A stretch of DNA of 7,963 nucleotides from Deltaproteobacteria bacterium (GTDB taxonomy: Bacteria; Desulfobacterota; Desulfobulbia; Desulfobulbales; UBA5123): positions 1 to 7,963 of the forward strand of contig JAJYKH010000111.1 of NCBI GenBank assembly GCA_021788685.1. The letters run 5' to 3'. Below the pieces are notes generated by a model. It made no database searches and had not been told where the DNA came from. It was given only the letters and a program-made list of their open reading frames with translations. Below are positions 1 to 5,168 of the stretch, piece after piece (the stretch's first letter is position 1; every line of letters begins with the position of its first letter). Made by a program: the position numbers and the translations under genes.

Positions 1-116
1 GCGGCACCGGCACCTGCGGCCACTGCCACCTGGACGGCCGGCTCGTCTGCACCCACGGCCCCGTGTTCACGCGCAGCGAGCTGCTGGGAATGCGAGTCAT
101 GGAGCTTGCGGAGTAG
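1..116 (+). CDS. C-terminal end of an FAD/NAD(P)-binding oxidoreductase with 2Fe-2S site (hydrogenase/sulfhydrogenase gamma-subunit type), partial
   Basis: Only the last 37 full codons are present (reading from base 3, TAG at 114-116). The peptide starts GTGTCGHCHLDG and continues through LVCTHGPVF. This Cys-x2-Cys plus downstream Cys-x-x-GPVF pattern is the C-terminal 2Fe-2S ligand set of the ferredoxin-NADP reductase-like electron-transfer subunits seen in sulfhydrogenase gamma, anaerobic sulfite reductase B and PyrK-type proteins. The first ligand of the usual four would lie just outside the window. In that family the cluster passes electrons between a flavin and a partner catalytic subunit in the cytoplasm. 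Codons are GC-rich at the third position, as expected for a real gene. The next gene begins 33 bases later without a terminator, so the two may be cotranscribed. Which family member it is cannot be decided from the tail. Confidence 0.72.
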   Translation, partial: GTGTCGHCHLDGRLVCTHGPVFTRSELLGMRVMELAE

Positions 117-149
117 CTCCTCGCCGATGGGCCTTGCAGGAGAATGGGG

Positions 150-605
150 ATGAAGAGATTTTTCACGGTGCTTGGCGGCATCACCGCCGCCCTGGTCGTT
201 CTGGCGGCTGCGGCGATTTTCCTTGCGAAATACTTCCGGGTGGACCTCGATCAGGAAAGCAAGTCCTACGTCGATGCCAACTTGCCTCCCATCGTCGGCA
301 CTTGGAATCCCGAAGAGCTCATCAAGAGATCGAGCCCGGAATTCCTGCAAGTGACGCCTCCGGACAAAATCGAAAAGCTCTTCGGGATTCTCTCGCAACG
401 GCTGGGGCCGCTGAAGGAATACCGGGGCAGCAGAGGCCGGTCCAAGGAGCTGATGATCGGCGCTGAAGAGGTGATTACGGGCGACTACAAGGCGGAGGCC
501 TCGTTTGCCAACGGTCCGGCACAAATCGATTGCCGGGTCATCAAGCATGACGGGCAGTGGCAGATTCTGGAGTTTTGGGTCGATTCGAATGGGGGGCCTC
601 CATAG
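150..605 (+). CDS. Small single-pass membrane-anchored protein of unknown function
   Basis: This encodes 151 residues from ATG at 150. An ATG six bases upstream (144) is in frame, but AGGAG at 138-142 leaves only one base before it and seven before 150, so 150 is preferred. Residues 1-5 are basic (MKRFF), and residues 6-27 form one hydrophobic helix (Ala/Leu/Val rich) that would act as a signal anchor. The remaining ~120 residues should be periplasmic. They contain a predicted helical stretch (LPPIVGTWNPEELIKRSSP) followed by a strand-rich end (YKAEASFANG, CRVIKHDGQWQILEF) that resembles the last strands of NTF2-like or DUF4019-like folds. I do not recognise a named family. It lies 33 bases after the oxidoreductase and has no terminator in between, so it may belong to the same transcript. 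Confidence 0.7.
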   Translation: MKRFFTVLGGITAALVVLAAAAIFLAKYFRVDLDQESKSYVDANLPPIVGTWNPEELIKRSSPEFLQVTPPDKIEKLFGILSQRLGPLKEYRGSRGRSKELMIGAEEVITGDYKAEASFANGPAQIDCRVIKHDGQWQILEFWVDSNGGPP

Positions 606-684
606 CTGTGCAACAATTTCCCCGTGTGTTTCTGGTACATTTCAGCGCGCGTTGAAAGTCATAAAAACATAGAGCTGCTGAATA

Positions 685-699
685 TTTCCTGTTAGGAAA
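685..699. repeat. Small inverted repeat upstream of the polyproline protein gene
   Basis: TTTCCT (685-690) and AGGAAA (694-699) are perfect 6-base inverted arms around GTT, in an AT-rich stretch 66 bases before the GTG start at 765. No T-run follows, so it is not a terminator. It could be an operator or mean nothing; the AT-rich setting suggests the promoter region of the downstream gene, but I could not assign clear -35/-10 boxes. Confidence 0.3.
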
Positions 700-764
700 A
701 GAAAACGTTTCGTCCGGTAAGAGCGGCTCACGGAATCGTGCGTCAACAAAGAAAGGAGAGTCAA

Positions 765-1586
765 GTGGAAGAGAGCCCATCGGTAAAGAGAAAGCAGGCT
801 GGCCGGCTGCTGGCGGCTGGAGCCCGGTGCCAGTTGCATATACAGAACGGCGAGGAGCAATGCTATGTGAGCATCCCGTGGGAGAACAATCGCGAAGTCC
901 CCTATCAGGAGGCGATCGACCTTGGATACCGGCTGAATCGAGAAGCGCTGGCGGAGGCCATTCGAGCGGCCGGCGGGCAACAACAAGCGGTTGCCGCATG
1001 CAATTTCTATGTTGGGGAAATCGGAAGGCTCCTGGACATACCGTACGTCAGAGACAGGGCGTATACAGAGGCGGGGCAGAACGTCCGGGTAGCCGATCAA
1101 ATGTACGATTTTTTCAGCGAGGCGGTGAGCAACCCCAAAAGCAGCGGGTGGCGAAAGGTTGCCGCCGAAGAGGCGCAGACACTCGCGAACCAGGGCTTCT
1201 TCGTGCTCGGGTCGGCGCACAGCCTGGTCAACCATGGGCACATTGCCATCGTTGCGCCCGACTTTATCGAGAGGGATGCCGATACCGGCAGCGGGCCCTG
1301 GATCAGGGATGCCCAATTGAACGCTTCCGGACACACCAAGAGGAGTGTCCGGGCCAGCAAGAGCTTCGGCCCCTCCGTTACCCCTCCCATCTGGGTGACT
1401 TGGGAAGGGCAGGATTGGCTGGTCTCGTCTGCAAAGGGGAGGATCTGCGTTGACCTGGATGGGGACGGCGCCTGTGACGTCCTGCCGGACCCTCCGCCCC
1501 CGCCTCCGCCCCCACCGCCGCCACCCCCGCCGCCACCCCCGCCGCCACCCCAGCCGAAGCCGAAACCGCCGGTGGAGCCGGCTTGA
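765..1586 (+). CDS. Predicted papain-like (CHAP/NlpC-P60-type) amidase domain protein with Ca-loop motif and polyproline tail
   Basis: This encodes 273 residues from GTG at 765. AGGAG at 754-758 sits six bases upstream; the longer GTG start at 738 has no Shine-Dalgarno and would run across it. Order: residues 1-25 charged, no signal peptide; 45-75 helical; Cys79 in AACNFYVGEI; VADQMYDFF at 109-117; ANQGFFVLG at 141-149; His159 in HGHIAIVAPD; GPWI and WVTWE near 177-214. A buried Cys-Asn at a helix start followed ~80 residues later by Gly-His-(hydrophobic) strand is the arrangement of CHAP/NlpC-P60-like amidases and several secreted peptidoglycan amidase effectors; this is inference from pattern. 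Residues 230-238 (DLDGDGACD) match a DxDxDG calcium loop. Then 20 consecutive prolines (243-262) and QPKPKPPVEPA end the protein. Absence of a signal peptide suggests a cytoplasmic protein or a substrate of a specialised secretion route. No immunity-like partner is adjacent. Confidence 0.72.
   Translation: MEESPSVKRKQAGRLLAAGARCQLHIQNGEEQCYVSIPWENNREVPYQEAIDLGYRLNREALAEAIRAAGGQQQAVAACNFYVGEIGRLLDIPYVRDRAYTEAGQNVRVADQMYDFFSEAVSNPKSSGWRKVAAEEAQTLANQGFFVLGSAHSLVNHGHIAIVAPDFIERDADTGSGPWIRDAQLNASGHTKRSVRASKSFGPSVTPPIWVTWEGQDWLVSSAKGRICVDLDGDGACDVLPDPPPPPPPPPPPPPPPPPPPPQPKPKPPVEPA
1515..1550 (+). repeat. Three perfect 12-base tandem repeats encoding proline
   Basis: The unit CCGCCGCCACCC occurs three times back to back at 1515-1526, 1527-1538 and 1539-1550, with no mismatches, inside the polyproline tract (1491-1550, 20 Pro codons). 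Since the unit is 12 bases, gain or loss of a copy changes the tail by four prolines and keeps the frame. This is typical of slippage-prone coding repeats. Confidence 0.9.
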
Positions 1587-1750
1587 TCAGGGCAGCCCGC
1601 GGGTGGATCTTGCCGCGAGGGCTGAGCTCAGCCGTTCGCCGATGAGTGCGTCATGGCAATTTTCGTTTTCGGTTCTGCCCTGCCCGAGGGCCGCGCGGGT
1701 CGGCGGAATCACCATTTTCCCTTTACCACGCGAAAGTTAGAAGTTAAAAG

Positions 1751-1780
1751 AAAAGGGGACCCGCCCGGGTCCCCTTTTTT
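1751..1780 (+). terminator. Rho-independent terminator after the polyproline protein
   Basis: Arms AAAAGGGGACCC (1751-1762) and GGGTCCCCTTTT (1767-1778) are perfectly complementary around a four-base loop, and six Ts run from 1775 to 1780. The 5' A-run makes it potentially bidirectional. It lies 165 bases past the stop at 1586. Confidence 0.85.
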
Positions 1781-1836
1781 GCGCCGGTGAGCCGCGCGGG
1801 ATCAGGATCTGTGCCGGTGCGCACGGAGGCGTGAGC

Positions 1837-1919
1837 TTTCGCGTTGAGACATCGAGCAGCGAAACGTAAATGGGCGGGGCCTTCGGTGCCCCGTTTTTGA
1901 ATCCAATTCAAAAAGGAGA
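1837..1919 (+). promoter_or_regulatory. Structured leader with terminator-like hairpin and RBS-adjacent hairpin upstream of the DsrE gene
   Basis: Three nested elements are visible. TTTCGC (1837-1842) pairs with GCGAAA (1859-1864). CGGGGC (1875-1880) pairs with GCCCCG (1888-1893) around CTTCGGT and is followed directly by five Ts (1894-1898), the form of an intrinsic terminator. That T-run is also the left arm of a perfect 8-bp hairpin, TTTTTGAA (1894-1901) with TTCAAAAA (1907-1914), ending one base before the Shine-Dalgarno GGAG (1916-1919). This arrangement would suit transcription attenuation or RBS control. It matches no riboswitch class I recognise, and could instead be the end of an upstream small RNA. 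Confidence 0.5.
1844..1872 (+). promoter_or_regulatory. Weak sigma-70-type promoter candidate before the DsrE gene
   Basis: TTGAGA (1844-1849) is followed after 17 bases by TAAATG (1867-1872), which matches only three of six -10 positions. It lies inside the stem-loop region of the leader, so it competes with the idea that this stretch is transcribed from upstream. Low certainty. Confidence 0.25.
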
Positions 1920-1925
1920 TCCACC

Positions 1926-2285
1926 ATGACCAACAACGTTCTGATCATTCTCTCGAGCGGAACCGACAACCCCAACCGCTCCACCCGGGCCATCCACCTG
2001 GCCAAGGTGGCCAAGGAAAACGGCAAGAACGTCGCGATGTTCCTGCTCGATGACGCGGTCTACATCGCCAAGAAGGGGATCGCCGACAACCTGAAGGCGG
2101 CGACCGGCGATGTCGCCGACGACCTCCTCGCCTACCTCCAGGAGTACGAGGTGCCCATCTACGCCTGCACTCCCTGCGTCAAGGCCCGCCAGATCACCGA
2201 GGCCGACCTGATCAAGGGCGCCTCGCTCGCCACCGCCGCCAAGATGATCGAAATGGCTTGCGACAGCGCGGTGATTAGCTTGTAG
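1926..2285 (+). CDS. DsrE-family (YchN/DsrE-like) sulfur-relay type protein
   Basis: This encodes 119 residues, the usual length for stand-alone DsrE/YchN-like proteins. The start is fixed by AAGGAG six bases upstream. The N-terminal strand VLIILSSGTDNPNRSTRAI and the following helix, the second strand KNVAMFLLDDAV (35-46), and the loop strand VPIYACTPCVKARQI (76-90) are family hallmarks. Cys81 and Cys84 form a CxxC motif at the place of the conserved active cysteine, and Cys112 lies in the last helix. Family members are small cytoplasmic homo-oligomers that carry persulfide sulfur or act in thiol chemistry. No DsrF, DsrH or TusA partner is adjacent, so it is not the canonical DsrEFH complex. 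It is monocistronic, bounded by hairpin-terminators on both sides. The family assignment is secure; the exact substrate is unknown. Confidence 0.9.
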   Translation: MTNNVLIILSSGTDNPNRSTRAIHLAKVAKENGKNVAMFLLDDAVYIAKKGIADNLKAATGDVADDLLAYLQEYEVPIYACTPCVKARQITEADLIKGASLATAAKMIEMACDSAVISL

Positions 2286-2317
2286 AAGAATAATTATAAG
2301 AAGGCGAGAAATTGAGA

Positions 2318-2361
2318 ATGGGGGCAGATCTGTTGAGAAATACAGATCCGCCCCCATTTTT
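2318..2361 (+). terminator. Strong rho-independent terminator after the DsrE gene
   Basis: A 16-base arm starting ATGGGGGC (2318-2333) pairs with 2342-2357 ending GCCCCCAT. The only mismatch is A2326 opposite C2349. An eight-base loop lies between, and five Ts follow (2357-2361). It starts 33 bases after the stop codon. Confidence 0.93.
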
Positions 2362-2376
2362 CGTTGGTTTCCATTT

Positions 2377-2405
2377 TTGTTTAAACCGCCCCATTCTGCT
2401 ATTCT
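2377..2405 (+). promoter_or_regulatory. slp: Possible sigma-70-type promoter for the Slp lipoprotein gene
   Basis: TTGTTT (2377-2382), a 17-base spacer and TATTCT (2400-2405) lie in the AT-rich stretch just after the DsrE terminator and 85 bases before the slp start. The boxes match three and four of six consensus positions, so this is a modest candidate, but a promoter is needed somewhere between 2362 and 2475. Confidence 0.4.
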
Positions 2406-2489
2406 GAAAGTACCGAACGCCCTTCCCATTCAGCCATTGTCGCCGGATCCCCCACTGGCAGAGAAACTCGGAAACGGAGGGCCTCCAAT

Positions 2490-3014
2490 ATGAGAATGCA
2501 GAGAATCGCCACCTGCCTTGCCTGTCTTCTTCTTTCCCTTTCGCTTACCCAGTGCGCCTCGCCCATCGCCAAGGTTTACAGACAGGAGGCGGTGACGGCC
2601 AGCTTCCCCTCGGTTCTCCGGAACCCCGAAAACTACAAGGGCGACACTGTGGTCTGGGGAGGTTTCATCATCGAGACCACCCCCACCAAGGAAGGCACCT
2701 CCATCTCCATTCTTGAAACGCCGCTCGGCTTCAGAGACAAGCCCCAAAAGTCCGAATCCACCAAGGGCCGTTTTATTGTTAAAACGAACCGTTACCTCGA
2801 CCCTATGATTTATTCAAGATGGAGGAAGATCACGGTGGCGGGCAAGGTCATCGGCCAGGAAGTAAAAACAAACAGCAAAACCGGCGCGACGTATACCTAT
2901 CCTGTCGTCCAAATGGAGCAGCTGCACCTCTGGCCTTTTCCCGAGGCGGTGGCTCTTCCGCCGGACTACTGGTGGAGCTGGGACTGGAATGGCTTTTGGT
3001 ACGGTCCTTATTGA
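2490..3014 (+). CDS. slp: Slp-family outer-membrane lipoprotein
   Basis: This encodes 174 residues from ATG at 2490, nine bases after GGAGG (2476-2480). Residues 1-21 form a lipoprotein signal peptide with a Leu-rich core. The lipidated residue is Cys22 in LTQC; Gln at -1 is unusual, since Gly, Ala or Ser is normal there. The mature part has the Slp/YeaY signature: ASFPSVLRNPENYKGDTVVWGG (38-58), EGTSISILETPL (68-79), a Lys/Ser-rich linker, GRFIV (93-97), LDPMIYSRWRKITVAGKVIG (103-122), YTYPVVQMEQLHLWP (135-149). The end, residues 159-174, is rich in Trp and Tyr and would suit a surface or periplasmic extension. Slp proteins are outer-membrane lipoproteins induced by starvation or stress in enterobacteria; the molecular job is not defined. 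It is preceded by a terminator and followed by one, so it is probably monocistronic. Confidence 0.92.
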   Translation: MRMQRIATCLACLLLSLSLTQCASPIAKVYRQEAVTASFPSVLRNPENYKGDTVVWGGFIIETTPTKEGTSISILETPLGFRDKPQKSESTKGRFIVKTNRYLDPMIYSRWRKITVAGKVIGQEVKTNSKTGATYTYPVVQMEQLHLWPFPEAVALPPDYWWSWDWNGFWYGPY

Positions 3015-3374
3015 CGGGGAAGGCAACATCAAGGCGGATGAGGCTGGCGACGCCGGTGAAGCCCGTGAGCATTTGCAGGGAAGATAATGATGCTAGATCC
3101 GGCTGCCTGGAGCGCCTCCCAGTCCTGGGAAATAGGTTTCCCTATTTTTTCGCCCCAAGGGAGCCGGGCTCTCTATCCTGAAGGCGGGTTATGGCTGGCT
3201 GCAGAGCGGCTCGGGACCCCGCCCCGGCCACTCCATGAAACGGAATTGCCGCCCGGCCAGGTCGCCACCCTCGAAGAGCCGGAAAGCGTGCTCGCCATCG
3301 ATGGCGGACCAGGAGCCCGCCAGGATTTGTCGAAGCGATCCGGCAGGCGGTGGGTTTGGAGATGAGGAGCAGGT
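3015..3374. other. Convergent intergenic region between slp and the CLC gene
   Basis: These 360 bases separate two converging genes. They contain a + strand terminator (3130-3150). From 3374 down to 3189 on the - strand runs a stop-free stretch in the same frame as the CLC gene, after its TAG. It has coding-like third-position GC but no ATG, GTG or TTG near its beginning. A + strand open frame at 3087-3365 has no ribosome binding site, starts before the terminator, and its protein matches nothing I recognise. No gene is called here. Confidence 0.55.
3127..3150 (+). terminator. Rho-independent terminator downstream of slp
   Basis: AAATAGG (3130-3136) pairs with CCTATTT (3140-3146) around TTT, followed by TTTT to 3150. 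An overlapping alternative, GGGAAA (3127-3132) with TTTCCC (3137-3142), is mutually exclusive with it. It lies about 115 bases past the slp stop. Confidence 0.7.
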
Positions 3375-5168
3375 CTATTCCGAAAACCCGTCCATCTGCA
3401 GCCGGATGGCCGCGGTCTTCTCGCTGATGCCCCGCCGCAGGATTTCCCGGTTATAAGCGTCGATCGCGTCGCGGCGCCTGAGCATGCCCACCACCCACTT
3501 GGCCTCGGGGGACTCGACCACGGGAATCTCCTGGATGCCCTTGAGATCGAACAGGGCCATGGCCGTGTAGAGGTTGTCGTCCGGGGTGAGGGTGATGACC
3601 TTGCGGGAGCAGACGTCCCCCACCTTGGCGCTCAGCCGCAGCTGCTCGTCCTGGAGGATGCTCTTGACGTCCTGGAGGGAGATGATGCCCGTCATCAGGC
3701 CGGACTCGTCGATCACCGGAAAGTAGAAGCTCTCCTTGGCCTGGCTGAAGACGATGAGCAACTGGTCGACGTTGGCGTCTTCGCCGATGAAGTCCACGTC
3801 TTCGCTCATGATCCGTCCCACCTTGATCGACTTCATGATCGCCACCTCCCGGCCCTCGTGGAGGTCGATTCCCTCGCGGCTCAAATCCACGGTGTCGATG
3901 GATTCCGGGTAGAGCCAGCCCGCCACCACCGTGCCGATGATGCTCGTCACCATGATCGGGATGGGGATCAGGTAGCTGCCGGTCATCTCGAAGAGCAGGA
4001 AAATCGCGGTGAGCGGCGAGTGGGTGGAGGCCGCGAGGAAGGCGCCGATGCCTACGGCCGCGTAGGCCCCCGGACCGGCGGTGAGGTGGGGCAGCAAATG
4101 GTGCGCGACCGCGCCGAAGCTGCCCCCGATCACCGCGCCAATGAAGAGGGCCGGGGCGAACACCCCGCCGGCGCCCCCCGCGCCAAGGGTGATGGCGGTG
4201 GCCACGATCTTGATGACGATGAGCAGCAGCATGATCTGGAAGAGCCCCTGCCCGTCCAGGACCTTCTCGATGTAACCGTAGCCATTGCCCATGACCTGGG
4301 GAAAGCCGATGGCGATGATGCCCACCAGCAGGGCGCCCAGGATGGGCTTGAGCTGGGGATGGAGTCTGAGCGCCGCGAAGCGGTCCCGGACGGCATAGAA
4401 GACCTTGATGTGGAGGACCGCCACCACCCCCACCAGCACGCCCATGAGCATATAGAGGGGCACCTCCACCACCGGGTTGACCAGAACGTAGTGGGGCATG
4501 GAAAAAGCGGGGGTGAGGCCGTAGTAGGCGCGGGACACCACCGTGGCCATGGCCGAGGAAATGACCAGGGCGGCGAAGGAGGAGATCTTGTAGGTGCCGA
4601 GGAGCACGATCTCGGCGGCGAAGAAGACCCCGGCGACGGGGGCGTTGAAGATGGCCGCCACGCCGCCCGCGCAGCCGGCGGCGATGTAGACCTTCATCCG
4701 GTCGCCCGAGACCTTGAGGAACTGCCCCACCAGGGAGCCCACGCCGCCGCCCACCTGAGCGATGGGGCCTTCCACGCCGGCCGAGCCGCCCGAGCCGATG
4801 GTGAGCGAGCAGGAGAGGATGCGGAGCACGATGGAGCGGAACCGGATCACCCCGGCTTCGAGATTGACGTTGCGCAGGAACTTGGTGAAGCCATACCCGT
4901 TGACCTCCCCGGGGAAGAGGAGCGATAACGGGACGAGAAGCACCATCCCGGCCATGGGGATGAGGGGCAGGAGGAAATGGTGCCAGCTGCCCTCCCGGAT
5001 GCCGAGCAGCTCCTGGCCATGGACGAAGACGATTTTCTCGACCAGATCGGTCGTCGTCCGGAAGAGGATGTTGGCCCCTCCGGCCATGAACCCGATGGCG
5101 GCGGCGATCACCACCATGGTCGTGTTCTCGCCGGGAATGAGCCGCCGGTAGCGAGCGCCGCCGTTCAT
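3375..5168 (-). CDS. CLC-family chloride channel/transporter with C-terminal CBS pair
   Basis: This encodes 597 residues from ATG at 5168-5166, with GGAG six bases upstream and the ATG overlapping the stop of the dGTPase-like gene (ATGA). The open frame continues upstream, but that part is only the antisense frame of the neighbour. Membrane domain ~18-425 with family signatures: GSGGSAGVEGP at 125-135 (selectivity Ser126, gating-type Glu133), AAIFNAPVAGVFFAAE at 171-186, GAGGAGGVFAP at 329-339. Two CBS domains follow (~450-507 and ~516-575), with TPD at 528-530, and usually bind adenine nucleotides. CLC proteins move chloride, as channels or 2:1 Cl-/H+ exchangers. By my hand alignment to E. 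coli ClcA, the internal proton glutamate (E203) corresponds to Thr219 (GLTPAF) and Tyr445 to Asp425 (ESIDTVDL). Transport mode is therefore uncertain. Translation is probably coupled to the upstream gene. Confidence 0.95.
   Translation of the reverse strand: MNGGARYRRLIPGENTTMVVIAAAIGFMAGGANILFRTTTDLVEKIVFVHGQELLGIREGSWHHFLLPLIPMAGMVLLVPLSLLFPGEVNGYGFTKFLRNVNLEAGVIRFRSIVLRILSCSLTIGSGGSAGVEGPIAQVGGGVGSLVGQFLKVSGDRMKVYIAAGCAGGVAAIFNAPVAGVFFAAEIVLLGTYKISSFAALVISSAMATVVSRAYYGLTPAFSMPHYVLVNPVVEVPLYMLMGVLVGVVAVLHIKVFYAVRDRFAALRLHPQLKPILGALLVGIIAIGFPQVMGNGYGYIEKVLDGQGLFQIMLLLIVIKIVATAITLGAGGAGGVFAPALFIGAVIGGSFGAVAHHLLPHLTAGPGAYAAVGIGAFLAASTHSPLTAIFLLFEMTGSYLIPIPIMVTSIIGTVVAGWLYPESIDTVDLSREGIDLHEGREVAIMKSIKVGRIMSEDVDFIGEDANVDQLLIVFSQAKESFYFPVIDESGLMTGIISLQDVKSILQDEQLRLSAKVGDVCSRKVITLTPDDNLYTAMALFDLKGIQEIPVVESPEAKWVVGMLRRRDAIDAYNREILRRGISEKTAAIRLQMDGFSE

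Larger units (their letters stand above)
1587..1925. other. Gene-free region between the polyproline protein and the DsrE gene
   Basis: No convincing coding frame is present over these 339 bases. The stretch contains a perfect 14-base palindrome GGCTGAGCTCAGCC (1620-1633), a factor-independent terminator (1751-1780) and a structured leader for the DsrE gene (1837-1919). Bases 1634-1750 show nothing I can assign. Confidence 0.6.

Noticed and set aside
144..149. Start two codons earlier (MGMKRFF) for the small membrane protein
   Set aside because: AGGAG ends one base before this ATG; spacing is normal only for the ATG at 150.
738..764. Longer GTG start for the polyproline protein
   Set aside because: There is no Shine-Dalgarno before it, and the AGGAG at 754-758 fits the GTG at 765.
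1926..2285. Canonical DsrE of the DsrEFH sulfur-oxidation complex
   Set aside because: No DsrF, DsrH or other dsr gene is adjacent and the gene is bounded by terminators; only the broader family is supported.
3087..3365. Possible + strand gene of 92 codons after slp
   Set aside because: No ribosome binding site, a terminator within its first quarter, and no recognisable family.
3858..4928. Long + strand open frame opposite the CLC gene
   Set aside because: Its product is low-complexity Gly/His/Asp/Glu-rich, the antisense image of a well-conserved CLC protein.
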